64,000 nt of DNA from Porodaedalea pini (GCA_002794775.1 NBAY01000038.1:310001-374000); one strand, 5' to 3'. Shown: positions 11,146 to 24,122, counted from the stretch's first letter. The notes: generated by a model from the sequence alone, not told the origin. Numbers and translations are program-made.

Positions 11146-11644
11146 TGTAGAGGTGCAGACTCTTCTAATCTGAAGGGCAATCCAGGCTAGCACTTGTGTT
11201 CAACCCAAGGGGGACTGTGGTAATTTGGTATACCAAGAGGGACAACCTAAGTAGAGTGAGGTTCAAGATATGAAGACTTGGCAATACAGATACATGCAGG
11301 ATTCCGGTTGGGCCAAGACTCAGTTGAGTGAGGGTTGGTACTTTAGATAGCAGCTGGAACTTTTGGTGGTTGGGTGTTAGAGTTCTAAGAGTTGGTGGTA
11401 GAGTCAGCATGTATTGTTTCAGAGTAAGAGTTGGTCAAATAGTGTGTAGAACTGCATGTAGTAGATTGCTGTTGTCTAGAGGTGGAGAGGGAACTTGTCT
11501 GTCTCTACTCTCTCCTCTCTGTCTGTCTGTCTACAAACTACTGCAAATTTATACTAAACTGAAGCAGAGAAAGTGGTGCAAGACTTGGCCAAGTCTGTGT
11601 GAACAGATGTGAAGGTGAGTCGACAATCAGCCTGCACACATCAT
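11146..11644 (-). repeat. GypB 3' LTR, first part (interrupted by C1)
   Basis: Matches 58691-59170 closely along its length. On the minus strand it holds a TATAAAT motif near 11547-11553, downstream of which is a CAGACAGACAGA-rich tract. It is cut at ATCAT (11640-11644) by C1 and resumes at 24128. Confidence 0.85.
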
Positions 11645-12015
11645 TGTTAGGTGGGAGTCCCAGTCTGAGTCGTCTCCCAGCAAGCCTTGGCTGACTGTCA
11701 TCTGGGATGTGCTATACTCAAGCGGGAACTTGGGACATGCTAAACTCAGGCTAGGTCGTCACGGAGGTAAGAGGAAAAGCAGAACAGGTGTTCAGATGCG
11801 ATTCCTCTTCCTTATATACAGTGATCACCTCATGAGAACTGGTTGCCCAATTGTCTAAGATTACATAGAGGGAGCGGAATAGAACAAATGAAGGTCATGT
11901 GAAAGGAGTGTGGGAAATGATTGGGAAAGAAGGTTAAATATAATGAAAAGGTGTGATTAAAAGAAAAGAAAAGATAAAAGGAAAATAAAAGAAAGGGAGA
12001 GTTTGAGTCCTGACA
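11645..12015 (-). repeat. C1 3' LTR, with a microinversion and a deletion
   Basis: At 371 bp it is 68 bp shorter than its 439-bp partner at 23684-24122. The missing part lies exactly between two copies of the ~25-bp repeat that all GypC LTRs carry. In addition 11659-11678 is the reverse complement of 23700-23719. Termini TGTTAG...CTGACA as read on the plus strand. Confidence 0.85.
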
Positions 12016-14237
12016 TTACACCCCTCCTCAAGGTTGGGCGTCCCAACCAACCAAGATCGCGGTTGTCTGGTTCGGTGTCTACAAAGAGTGGGTGGAGTCA
12101 TTGGCGAGGAATGTTGAGTTTCTGAGGAGCACCAGGATGTTTTTGATAGAAATTAGCGATTGCCTCCTTTGCGTTCTCGCCAAAGTCTGTCTTGGGCTGC
12201 CAGGTCGGTTCGTTGTATCCGACCCACTTGACGAGGTATTGTAGTTTCCCTTGGTGTAGTCGTGAGTCAATGACCTCCTCGACCTCATACTCCTCTTCAT
12301 TGTCGATGATGTCTGGCGGTGGCAGTGGCAGCTGTTTCTGGCTTTTGGAAGATGGTTTGACTGCCGGTTTCAACAGGGCCTCATTGAATACTGGGTGGAC
12401 CTTTTTCCATCACTTTGGGAGCTTGAGCTTGTAAGCGCTTGCTCCCACCTTGTCCACAATGTCGAAGGGACTGTACCATTTGTCAGCAAGTTTCTTTGTA
12501 GGCGAGTCCATACTGATGTTTTGCCCATCAAGGAAGACCTTGTTGCCAGACTGGTACTCCACTGATGTCCCTGCTGTTCGGTCATGGTAACACTTCATGT
12601 CTTCAGCTGCCTTGATCAGGTTGTCCTTTGCGACACAATGAGTCTCCTTGATGTGCTTCGTGAATTCTTCTGCTGACATGTTGGCAGAGGAAGTTCATAC
12701 TGTGTTGAAGCTCATAGGGTGACATCCGGTGTTCGTGTAGAAGGGAGACATCTTTGTTGCCGAATGTTCGCGATTGTTGTACATGAACTCTGCAAGAGGG
12801 AGCCAGTCTTTCCAGTCCAATTGTCGATGGTCAATGAAGAGTCAAAGGTACTGTTTGAGTTCTTGGTTGACGCATTCCATTTGACTGTCCGTTTGTGGGT
12901 GGTATGCCATTGACGGGTTTCCTTCAATGTGTAAGAGTTTATACAACTCTTTCATCATTGATGCGTCAAACTGCGTGCTGTGGTCATGGATGATCTTCTT
13001 CAGCAAGCCGTGGAGATGGAAAATGTGGTTGCGATATAGTTGGGCCATGCCTTCCACTGACAATTTTGTCATCGTCGGGATCGTGTGCATCTGCTTCAAG
13101 AATCTATCCATGAAGATGCAGATTGCATTGTGTCCTTTCGAGTCTGGGAGTTCCCTGATGAGATCAACTGTGATGATTTCCCAAGGACCCTCAGGGACTG
13201 TGTTCAGATGGAGGGGTCTCGACCTCGAGGTTCTCAGGGCCTTTGTTCATTGACAATGATCACATCCTCGGACGTATGCTCGGACGTCAGAGAAAATTGA
13301 CGCCCACCAGAAATCTTGACGTACCAGTTTGACCGTCTTTGACAATCTGGGGTGTCCTGCCAGGGTTGAGTCATGGCATTCCCTCAGCACCGCTTCCTTC
13401 ATTGTCGACGGCACGTACACCTTGCCTTTCATTCGCTGCAACCCGTCGACCTCTGTCAGTCCCATCGGCCTCTCCAACTCGTCTTGCACCCTCTGCACTT
13501 CGCCCACCTGTTCCAACACCTTGTCACACGACATCCTTACCACCCCACAATTCAGCCACTTCTCCTTGATGAACACGACTCTGTCATTGTCATCCTTGCC
13601 CTCATCATAGCCTGCCTTGCGTGACAGTAGGTCTGCCTTGCCCATCATTTTCCCTGACTTGTGCTCGAGGTGGAAGTCGAATTCTTCGAGCTCTGTTTGC
13701 CAGCGAGCTTGATGATAGCTCAGTTTCTGTGCTGACCTGAAGTAGGTGAGGTTAGCATGGTCTGACCAGATCTCGATCTTGTGATGGGCACCAAGAAGGT
13801 ACTGCCTCCACTCCTTGAGTGCTGAAATGATCGCGAGCATCTCCTTGTCGTAGATCTCATAGTTTTATTCTGCCGGCAGGAGCGCTTCTGACCTGTAGGC
13901 AACTACCCTCCACTTGCCTTCCTGCTTTTGTAGCAACACGCCTCCAAGCGCAAAGTTCGACGAGTCTGCTTCAACATGGAAAGGGCCCTCGTCATTAGCA
14001 ATGGCTAGGACTGGAGGTGAGCAGAGACATCGTCTCAGCTCCTCGAATGCTTCCTGCTGTTTGGTCTCCCATATCCAGTCCTTCTTGCCTGTCAGCGATG
14101 TCAACGGATGGACTACCTTGCTGTAGTCCTTGATGAACTGTCATAGCCAGTTGCTCATGCTGAGGAACTGTTGCAGCTGTTTGATGTTTCACGGGACGGG
14201 CCAGTCTGCAATTGCTTCCGTCTTCGCCGGGTCAGCC
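12016..14237 (-). pseudogene. C1 pol, 3' part: RNase H, integrase, chromodomain
   Basis: Continues the C1 pol frame downstream of the C2 insertion: RT end, RNase H (HVEADSSNFALGG near 13960), integrase zinc finger (about 13250-13400), catalytic core (HDHSTQFD near 12985), and chromodomain (YEVEEVIDSR, YLVKWVGY, about 12190-12290). It has several nonsense codons, for example after LLPAE near 13865 and after a stop near 14140, and frame changes near 12700 and 13110. Not functional. Confidence 0.85.
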
Positions 14238-14661
14238 TGTCAGAACTCGAACTTTCACCCTTTCTTTACTTTCCCTTTCCCTTTTCCTTTCCTTTTAACT
14301 GCTCTTTCTTATTATCTTTAATCATCTTTCCAATCACTTCCCACACTCCCTTCACATGACCTTCATTCGTTCCATTCCTGCGCGTTATGTAATGTTAGGT
14401 AATATAGTCTCACGGTCGTCACTATATAAGGTCTCAGGAATCGCATGAACTCCTTGTTCTGCTTTTCCTCTTACCTCCGCGACGACCTAGGTGAGACTCG
14501 TCCCCCTTGTATTAGTCTAGACTTGTATTAATCCTCTTACCTCCGTGACGACCTAGCCTGAGTAAGTGTGTCCTGAGTCTACGCTCGAGTATAGCACGTC
14601 CCAGACAACAGTCAGCCGAGGCCTGCCCAGTCCGAGTCGTCTCCCGGACTCCCGCCTAACA
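14238..14661 (+). repeat. C2 5' LTR
   Basis: TGTCAGAAC...CGCCTAACA, 424 bp. TATATAA at 14423-14429; 33 nt on, GTTCTGCTTTT (14456-14466) is complementary to AAAAGCAGAAC (14663-14673), which starts one base after the LTR. Confidence 0.92.
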
Positions 14662-15056
14662 TAAAAGCAGAACCCCACCCAGGCTCATCCCCAGCATATG
14701 TCGTCGCTGTCGACTCACCCTCACTCGGTCTAGAGGAGCACTCCCCTCAAAGGACCTGACGTGTAAACCCCCTAAACGACAACCCTCAACCCTGCCCGGA
14801 CGTTTTCGGACGTTTGTGTATTACATAATTACTCCAACCAACTTTTCCCGACCCTGGCTCTCCGGATTAGCCTCTGGTGGAGCACGCACCTGACATGGAC
14901 GTGGGTGATGAGATGAGTACAAGCCTCGACAACAATCTCGTTCGTGATCTTGCTCAGCTCCTACCGCCTTGTCATCAACCTCGCCGACGAACCCACTCAA
15001 CATTGGCGTAACCCTGTATCCAACTCGCAACCCATCCCTGTTCCCCCTCTGGTCTA

Positions 15057-16463
15057 GTCAAAATAGATCTCACAGAGGAACAACAGTGGGCGCTACCCTC
15101 ATCATCGCGGTTTGACCCTGACCGCGCTTCGTACATCGTAACCGACAGCGAGAACGTCACCCACGACCTCTGGTGGAGCGACCTCAGACACGCTTGGTAC
15201 TCGACTAACAAACAAGCTCAACGAGTTTGGTGGGCGCCTAGAACTCAACGTGCGCCATCATCACCGATGGTCACAACATCGTTGGTCATCCTCCCAAGCG
15301 AACCAGGAGGTTATCGTACACCCCGTAGAGACTCATCACCGCCGACACCTCCCGAACATCTGTCCCGCACGCCTGCACCAACAATGTCGACATCTACGGG
15401 TTTTACTCAACAACAACAATGAGAGCTCGCAGCATTAATCGCTGTGGCCTTCACTCAACAAGCGGCGAATGCCCCCGCTGCGCAAACCTCGAATGCTCCG
15501 CCCCCCAACATTGACGTCGCCTGGCCACACGAATTTGCTGGCGGTGACGATTACCTCAACTTCAAGCGCGAAGTTCTACTCTTCGTATCGGCGAACCCCA
15601 CGAGGTACCCCTCGTCGTCGAGCAAGATCTACGTCGCACTCTCCTATCTCAAAAGCGGCAACGCGTCGACGTGGGTGCAGAATTACGTTCAGGAGTTCAC
15701 AACAAATGGCGTTGTGAGCTTCACGGATAGCTGGACAAGGTTCCAGGAACGACTGGATGCATCCTTCGACGACCCGAATAGAAAGGAGAAGGCGTTGAAG
15801 AAGTTCCAAGAAAAGACCCAGAAGGACCTCTCAGCCGACGAATTCTTCCAAGACCTCGATGTAGTCATCAAAGCAGCGGAACTAACAGACGAGGGTGTCA
15901 TCTGCGATCGCCTAAAGCACGCAATGAACATCGAAGTAGTCCGTGGAGTACTGAGATCGATGCCGGTCCCAACGAAGTATGAAGACTGGAAAAAGAAGGC
16001 CGTCAAAATCGATTGTGGCGAACAGCAGATCCGCGCCATCCAACGAGGCCGTGCACTACCCCCCGTGCGCCCACAGGTCCAACAGGCGCTGCCCATCCGC
16101 CGTCCGTTTGCAGCCCCCCACATCGATAAGCGCGATGCGACTGGCGTTACCTTTGGAGGTGCTGGTCAGCCAATGGACGTCTCGATGAACAAGGCACAAT
16201 GACGACGCGCGTGCTGGATTTGCGGTGGGCTGGACCACTTTAAGAGCAAGTGCCTGCAGGGGAAACCGATCATCCAGCGCATGCTGGAATTGATGGCACC
16301 AGGTGAACGTTGTATCCTCGCCGACGAGCTTGGCGCAATGAAAGAATCGGCATTCGAGGAAGTCATAGACACTCGAAGGTCAACTGTGGAGGACTATGTG
16401 GAGGAAGAAGACAATGACGAAGAGGTTGTCGACTTGCAGGGTTTTGCAAAGGGTCAGGCGTAG
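15057..16463 (+). pseudogene. C2 gag (two nonsense codons)
   Basis: One frame, open from 15057, with TGA at 15420-15422 and 16200-16202; both correspond to arginine or an alignable codon in C5 and fit CGA to TGA. It contains the capsid-like region (DYLNFKREVLLFVSANP, FTDSWTRFQERLDASFDDPN) and a CCHC zinc knuckle (CWICGGLDHFKSKC, 16213-16254). The frame ends at TAG 16461-16463, just past the GGGTTTT slippery site (16439-16445). The gag product packages element RNA; this copy would be truncated. Confidence 0.9.
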
Positions 16464-19400
16464 TCATCGGGGCGACTGACCAAGAAGAACAAGGGACTTC
16501 GAATCTGGATTCGCTAAAATATAACCAACTGTCTGTACAATACGTAGATGCAAACGACGTCGATGGTTTTTCCAATTACGAAGTCCCCACCGGTGTGAAT
16601 AAAGATGAGGAGCGCGAACAGCTGTTCATGAGAGGAACTGGTGGACGCCAGCTGGACCTTCTCCTGAACGTCAGACAAAGCGTAGCGGGCGAAGTGAGAG
16701 AGGTGGACGCACATGCTCTTGTGGACTCGGGGTGTACAGGATCATGCATCGACGTGAGGTTCGTCGAACGGTATGGGTTGGACACGAAACGTTACATCCG
16801 ACCCCTTGCAGTGCTCAACGCCGACGGCACGCACAACAAGGCTGGGTTAATTGAAGAATACGTCAAAGTCGAGCTCATGATCGGCCACCACGAGGAAAGG
16901 ATTGTCCTTGTGGTAACGTCCCTAGCGTCATCAAATATATTCCTGGGGTACGACTGGCTTCGATGTCATAACCCTGAGGTCGACTGGAAAACGGGTTCGA
17001 TTGAATTCACTCGTTGTCCAGAGGAATGTACAATCGAGGAGGAGCCGGTGGAGGACCTAGGTAAGGTAAAGGAGGTGGTGGAACAGATGAGGAGGGTGAG
17101 TGAGACGCGAATGGACAAGGTGTCCTGGCCCGCGTACCTCAACGACTATGCCGACGTTTTCAGCGAAAAAGGCTTTGAGAAGCTGCCCGAACACCGACCC
17201 TGGGATCATGTCATCGACTTGAAGCCCGACTTCAAACCGAGCGACTGTAAGATCTACCCACTCACGCCGACGGAGCAACAGTCGCTCAAGGACTTCCTCG
17301 ATGAAAACTTGAAGTCTGGTCGCATCCGACAATCGATATCACCCATGGCGTCACCTTTCTTCTTCATTAAAAAGGCTGACAAATCGCTACGCCCGATCCA
17401 GGATTACCGTAAGCTCAATGATGGTACGATCAAGAACAAGTATCCCCTTCCTCTCATCGACGAACTCGTCGACAAGGTCAAGAAAGCGAAGTACATCACT
17501 AAGCTTGACCTTCGCTGGGGGTACTACAATATCCGGATCCACGAGGGTGACGAATGGAAGGCAGCGTTTTGCACAAACATGGGCCTCTTTGAACCAACGG
17601 TCATGTTCTTTGGCCTTTGCAATGCACCGGCCACGTTCCAGGCTTTTGTCAACCATATCTTCAAGGACCTGATCTATGCCAACCTGATCATCGTATACCT
17701 CGACGACATCCTAATCCTCTCAGAAACCATAGAGGAGCATATCAACACGTCGAGGCGCGTACTCCAGATCCTCCGAGAAAATGGCCTGTACCTGAAGCCG
17801 GAGAAGTGCGAATTTGATGCCAAAGTTGTCAAGTACCTCAGTCATATCATTGGCAATGGCGAAATCAGGGCTGACCCGGCGAAGACGGACGCGATAGCGA
17901 ACTGGCCTGTCCCACGAAACCTCAAGGAGCTGCAACAGTTCCTCGGCATGGGAAACTGGCTAAGACAGTTTATTAAGGACTACAGCAAGGTGGTCTGACC
18001 ATTGACGTCGTTAACAGGCAAGAAGGACTGGGTATGGGAGACCGAACAGCAGGAAGCGTTCGAGGAGCTGAGACGACGTCTCTGCTCACCTCCAGTCCTA
18101 GCCATCGCCAATGATGAAGGTCCTTTCCGCGTGGAGGCGGACTCGTCAAACTTTGCACTCGGCGGCGTGTTGTTGCAGAAGCAGGAAGGAAAGTGGAGGG
18201 TGATCGCCTACAGATCAGAGGTGCTCGAACCAGCGGAATGAAACTACGAGATCTACGACAAAGAGATGCTCGCAATCGTTTCAGCGCTCAAGGAGTGGCG
18301 GCAATACCTCCTTGGCGCTCGCCACAAGATCAAAATCTGGTCCGACCACGCCAACCTCACCTACTTCAGGTCAGCGCAGAAGCTGAGCTATCGTCAAGCT
18401 CACTGGCAAACCGAACTCAAAGAATTCGACTTCCACCTCGAACACAAGTCAGGGAAAACAATGGGCAAGGCCGACTTGCTGTCACGCAAGGCGGGCTATG
18501 ATCAGGGCAAGGATGACAACGACGGCGTCGTGTTCATCAAGGACAAGTGGCTGAACCGTGGGGTAGTGAGAACATCATGCGATGAGATGATGGAACAAGT
18601 GGGTGAAGCGCAGAGGGCGCAGGACGAATCGGAGAGGCCGACGAACATGACGGAAGTCAACGGGTTGTGGCAGGTGAAAGGCAAGATATACGTTCCGTCG
18701 ACGATGAAGGAAGCCGTGTTACGAGAGTGCCACAACTCGGTACTCGCCGGTCATCTGGGAGCATCGAAGACAGTAGAGCTCGTCCGTCGCGATTTCTGGT
18801 GGGCATCGATGTTCTCCGATGTCCGAGCGTACGTCTGAGGATGTGACCGCTGTCAACGGACGAAAGCCTTAAGAACGTCGAGGTCAAGGCCGCTTCACCC
18901 AAACGCAGTCCCTGAAGGCCCTTGGGAAATCGTCACGGTCGACCTAATCGGAGAGCTCCCGGACTCTAAGGGATACAACGCGATTTGCGTCATTGTGGAT
19001 AGGTTCTCGAAGCAGATGCATGCGATCCCAACGACAACGAAATTGTCAGCGGAAGGTATGGCTCAGTTATACCGCGACCACGTCTTCCGTCTCCATGGCC
19101 TACCAAAGAAGATCATCCACGACCGAGGCACACAGTTCGATGCGTCGATGATGAAGGAGCTGTACAATCTCCTGCACATCGAAGGCAACCCGTCAACCAC
19201 GTACCACCCACAAACGGATGGTCAGACAGAACGTGTCAACCAAGAGCTCGAACAGTATCTCCGACTCTTCGTTAACCATTGGCAATCAGACTGGAAAGAC
19301 TGGCTCCCTCTTGCAGAGTTCACTTACAACAACCGCGAACACTCGGTGACGAAAATGTCACCCTTCTACGTGAACACCGGACGTCACCCTAAGAGCTTCG

Positions 19401-20088
19401 ACACCGTACGAACTTCCTCTGCCAACATGTCGGCGGAAGAATTCGCAAAGCACATCAAGGAGACTCATCGTGTAGCAAAGGACAATCTGGTCAAGGCGGC
19501 AGAGGACATGAAGTGCTACCATGATCGGACAGCAGGGGCTTCAGTGGAGTACAAGGCTGGAGACAAGATTTTCCTCGATGGGCGAAACATCAGCACAGAC
19601 TCGCCGACGAAGAAGCTAGCGGACAAGTGGTATGGTCCCTTCGAGATCGTCGACAAGGTGGGAGCGAGCGTGTACAAGCTCAAACTCCCAAAGCGATGGA
19701 AAAGGTCCACCTGGTCTTCAATGAGGCCCTGCTGAAACCCGCAGTTGAACCGTCCTTTGAAAGTCAGAAACAACAGCCGCCGCCGCCACCTGACATCGTC
19801 GACAACAAGGAAGAGTACGAGATCGAGGAAGTCATAGACTCGCGTCTACACCGAGGGAAGCTACAATACCTTGTCAAGTGGGTTGGCTACAACAAACCGA
19901 CGTGGCAGCCCGAGATGGACTTTGGCGAGAACGCAAAGGAGGCGATCGCTGAATTCTATCAAAAACACCCCGGCACCCCTCGAAAACTCGAAATTCCTCA
20001 CCAACGACTTTGCCCACGCTTCATCGACACCGAGTCAGACGACCGCGATCTTGGTTGGTCGGAACGCCCAACCTTGAGGGGGGGGTAA
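16439..20088 (+). pseudogene. C2 pol (three nonsense codons and a frameshift)
   Basis: Entered by -1 frameshifting at 16439-16445, the frame is open through protease (VDSGCTGS), RT (YLDDILILS near 17700), RNase H and integrase, with TGA at 17996-17998, 18239-18241 and 18836-18838. C5 has Arg at all three places, so each is CGA to TGA. A one-base loss in the A-run near 19700 shifts the last part, where the chromodomain (about 19820-19900) lies in another frame. The TAA stop at 20086-20088 abuts the 3' LTR, and the purine tract is coded by the last codons. Confidence 0.92.
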
Positions 20089-20512
20089 TGTCAGAACTCG
20101 AACTTTCACCCTTTCTTTACTTTCCCTTTCCCTTTTCCTTTCCTTTTAACTGCTCTTTCTTATTATCTTTAATCATCTTTCCAATCACTTCCCACACTCC
20201 CTTCACATGACCTTCATTCGTTCCATTCCTGCGCGTTATGTAATGTTAGGTAATATAGTCTCACGGTTGTCACTATATAAGGTCTCAGGAATTGCATGAA
20301 CTCCTTGTTCTGCTTTTCCTCTTACCTCCGCGACGACCTAGGTGAGACTCGTCCCCCTTGTATTAGTCTAGACTTGTATTAATCCTCTTACCTCCGTGAC
20401 GACCTAGCCTGAGTAAGCGTGTCCCGAGTCTACGCTCAAGTATAGCACGTCCCAGACAACAGTCAGCTGAGGCCTGCCCAGTCTGAGTCGTCTCCCGGAC
20501 TCCCGCCTAACA
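20089..20512 (+). repeat. C2 3' LTR
   Basis: 424 bp, same length as its partner at 14238, seven CpG-type transitions apart; followed by the target duplication CAGCC. Confidence 0.92.
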
Positions 20513-21917
20513 CAGCCCTGATCTTGCCATTACCGATGATGTGGCCGAGGTACTTCACAACCTTGGCGTCGAACTTGCAATTTTCAGGCTTCAGGTATAG
20601 ACCGTTTTCTCGCAGGATCTGAAGGACACGCCTTGATGTCTCGATATGTTCTTCGAGAGTTTGTGAGAGAATCAGTATGTCATCGAGGTAGACAATGATC
20701 AAGTTATCGTAGATCAGTCCCTTGAAGATGTGGTTGACAAAAGCCTGGAATGTCGCTGGTGTGTTGCAAAGACCAAAGAACATGACTGTCAGTTCAAAGA
20801 GACCCATGTTCATGTGGAACACTGCCTTCCATTCATCACCTTCTCGGATCCAGACATTGTAGTATCCCCAGCGAAGATCAAGTTTGGTGATGAACTTCAC
20901 CTTCTTGACCTTGTCGACCAGTTTGTCGATGAGGGGGAGAGGATACTTGTTCTTGATCGTGCTGTTGTTGAGCTTATGGTAGTCCTGGATCAGGTGTAGC
21001 AATTTGTCAGCCTTCTTAATGAAAAAGAAGGGTGACACCATGGGTGATATTGATCGTCGAATGCGACCAGATTTCAGGTTCTCGTTGAGGAAGTCCTTGA
21101 GTGACTGCTGCTCTGTCGGTGTGAGTGGGTAGATCTTACAGTCACTAGGTTTGAAATTGGGTTTCAGGTCAATGACGTGATCCCAGGGTCTATGTTCTGG
21201 CAGTTTCTCAAAGCCTTTTTTGCTGAAGACATCAGCGAAGTCGTTGAGGTATGCGGGCCAGGACACCTTATCCATTTGCACCTCTCTCACCCTCCTCATC
21301 TCTTCCACAACCTCCTTCTTGATCAAGCACTCCTCTGGGCAATGGGTGAATTCAATCGAACCCATCTTCTAGTCGACCTCTGGATTGTGATGTCGAAGCC
21401 AGTCATATCCTAGGAATATGTTTGACGATGCAAGGGATGTCACTGCAAGGACAATCTTTTCCTTATGGTGTCCAATCATTAGCTCAACGTTGACATACCT
21501 CTCGATCAAGCCGACTTTGTTGTGCATGCCGTCCACATTGAGCACTGTGAGGGGTCTGATGTATCGCTTAGTTTCCAACTCATATCGTTCAATGAACCTC
21601 ATGTCAATGCATGATCCTGTACACCCCAAATCCACGAGGGCATGTGCATCTACCTCCCTCATTTCCCCTTCCAAGTTACATCCGACGTTCAGGAGGAGGT
21701 CCAGCTGGCATCCCCCAGTTCCCCTCATGAACAGTTGTTCATACTCTCTATTTTTGTTCACACCAGTGGGGACTTCGTAATCAGGAAATCCATCAACATT
21801 GTTTGCATTTACATATTGTACAGACGGTTGGTTATATTTTAGCAGATCCGGATTCGAAGCCCCTTGTTCTTCTCGGTCAGTCACCCCGATGGCTACGCCT
21901 GACCACTCACAAAACCC
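20513..21917 (-). pseudogene. C1 pol, 5' part: protease and RT
   Basis: Follows the C1 gag by the conserved slippery site (AAAACCC on the plus strand, 21911-21917). The protease active site reads VDLGCTG instead of VDSGCTG. TAG at 21366-21368 replaces the Trp of VDWK. RT is otherwise readable to the C2 insertion (KLDLRWGYYN, VYLDDILILS). Continued at 14237 and below. Confidence 0.88.
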
Positions 21918-23291
21918 TGTGAGTCAACGACCTCTTTCGTCATCTCCTTCCTCCTCCACATAGTCCTCCACTGTCAACCTTCGAGTGTCTACGACTTCCT
22001 CGAATGCCAATTCCTTCATTGTGCCTAGCTCATCGGTGAGGAGGCGATGTTCACCTGGTGCCATCATCTGCAGCATGCACTGCATGATCCCCTGTCCTTG
22101 CGGGCACTTGTCCTTGAAGTGACCCAGCTGGCCACAGATCCAGCATGCTCGTTGGTGTTGCGCCTCATTCATCGAGACGTCCATCAGTTGGCCAGCGCCT
22201 CCAAAAGTAATGCTGGTCACATCACATTTGTCGATGTGTGGGGCCACAACCAAATGGTGAGCTGGGGGCACCTGTTGTTGCTGCGGGCATGGCGGAGTCA
22301 GGAACGTGTGACCTCGTTGGATGGCCCGGATCTGTTGTTTGCCTCAGTCGATCTCGATGGCCTTCTTCTTCCAGGCGTCGTATGTTGTTGGGACCGGCGT
22401 CGACCTCAGCACTCCTCATACTACCTCAATGTTCATCGCTTGCTTCAGGCAGTCACAGATGATGCTGTCATCTGTTAGACCCGCTCTTGTGATGATGATG
22501 TCAAGATCCTGGAAGAACTCATCCGTAGTGAGGTCCTTCTGAACCTTGGTTCAGAATTTCACTAGCGCCTTTTTCTTCCAGTTCAGATCGTCGAATGAGG
22601 CATCTAGGCGCTCTTGGAACCTTATCCAACTGTCGGTGAAGGTCATGATGCCAGCTGTCATCAACTCCACATAGTTTTGCATCCACATTGCTGCATTACT
22701 GCCCTTTAAGTAGGAGAGAGCAATGTAGATCTTACTTTCCGATGTGAGGTATCGGCTCGGGTTTGCAGAGACAAAAAGAAGGACTTTGCATTTGAAGTCT
22801 AGATAATTGTCGCTGCCAGTGAATTCACGTGGCCGGGTGACGTCGATACTGGGGGTCAGGGGATTGGCTGCAGCGACCGGTGCCAGGGCGTTGTTTGCCT
22901 GATGCGTGAATGCACCTGCTACGATTGCTGCAATCTGCTCCATCTGTTGCTGGCTGAAACCTGCTGTCGACATTTCTGGTCCAGGTGTTGGCATTGAGGG
23001 TTCAGGGGGGGTTGGGGGTGACAGGTCCCTACTGGTCTCACGGTATGGTCCTGGAGTCTGCAGTAGGTTGATGGTAGATGTCGATGGTGCAGGTGATGTC
23101 AGGACGGCTGGAGGCCACCTAGCTCTCCTTCCTTCTTCATTCATTGAATACCAGCTATGCCGGACCTCACTCCACCAGATGTCATATGTAACGCCGCTAT
23201 TGTTGGTCATGATGTAACTTGGTCGGTCTGGATCCCAATGGGCTGATGCAGGAAGGGCCCATCACTGTTTGTCGGTGAGATCTATCTTGAC
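21893..23291 (-). pseudogene. C1 gag
   Basis: Readable from the VKIDLTD block (23291) through the capsid-like part and CCHC knuckle (CWICGQLGHFKDKC, about 22100-22150) to TAG at 21893-21895. It is broken by a stop at 22551-22553 and an extra A near 21935 that shifts the frame before the slippery site. Confidence 0.85.
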
Positions 23292-23683
23292 GTCAGCAGA
23301 GGAACAGGGATGGGTTGTGCGTTCGGGTGGATGTTATGCTGACATAAGACAGGTTTGTCAGCAAACTTGATGATTAGATGAAAGGAAGCGATTGAGATCA
23401 TAATTGACAATGGCGTTGACGATTGTACATGATGAGATACCCAAGTCCAAGTCAGATGACTCCTCCACCAGAGTGTGAGATGGAGAGCCAGGGTCGGGAA
23501 AGGTTGGTTGAGAATTTTATGTAATACACAAACGTCCGAGAACGTCCGGGCAGGGTTGAGAGTTGTTGTTTAGGGGGTTTACATGTCAAGTCTGTCGAGG
23601 GGAGTGCTCCTCTAGACTGAGTGAAGGCGAGTCGACAGCAACGACGTACGCTGGGGATGAGCCTGGGTGGGGTTCTGCTTTTA

Positions 23684-24122
23684 TGTTAGGTGGGAGTCCG
23701 GGAGACGACTCAGACTGGGCAAGCCTCGGCTGACTGTCATCTGGGATGTGCTATACTCAAGCGGGAACTCGGGACACGCTAAACTCAGGCTAGGTCGTTA
23801 CAGAGGTAAGAGGATTAATACAATGTACTCTACTACAGGAGGGGGGCGCGGTCTCACCTAGGTCATCACGGAGGTAAGAGGAAAAGCAGAACAGGTGTTC
23901 AGATGCAATTCCTCTTTCTTATATACAGTGATCACCTCATGAGAACTGGTTGCCCAATTGTCTAAGATTACATAAAGGGAGCGGAATGGAACAAATGAAG
24001 GTCATGTGAAAGGAGTGTGGGAAATGATTGGGAAAGAAGGTTAAATATAATGAAAAGGTGTGATTAAAAGAAAAGAAATGATAAAAGGAAAATAAAAGAA
24101 AGGGAGAGTTTGAGTCCTGACA
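23684..24122 (-). repeat. C1 5' LTR
   Basis: 439 bp, full-length form of the LTR, ending next to ATCAT. On the minus strand the self-priming pair is present: GTTCTGCTTTT inside the LTR and AAAAGCAGAAC directly beyond its end. Confidence 0.9.

Larger units (their letters stand above)
14238..20512 (+). mobile_element. GypC copy C2 (plus strand), inserted in C1 pol
   Basis: A structurally complete 6275-bp element with 424-bp LTRs (14238-14661, 20089-20512) and the 5-bp target duplication CAGCC (14233-14237, 20513-20517). The LTRs differ at seven positions that I can see, all of them CpG in one copy and TpG or CpA in the other. Both genes are present but broken. It is younger than its host C1 and older than C5. 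Confidence 0.95.
11645..24122 (-). mobile_element. GypC copy C1 (minus strand), inserted in the GypB LTR
   Basis: Flanked by ATCAT on both sides (11640-11644 and 24123-24127). LTRs at 11645-12015 (3') and 23684-24122 (5'). It carries broken gag and pol and is itself split by C2 at 14238-20512. Its own net length is about 6.2 kb, as for the other GypC copies. Confidence 0.92.

Noticed and set aside
11645..12015. Loss of one LTR repeat in C1 by retrotransposition of a spliced RNA
   Set aside because: Both LTRs take their U5 from the RNA 5' end, so both would lack it; the 5' LTR of C1 still has it. Recombination between the repeats is simpler.
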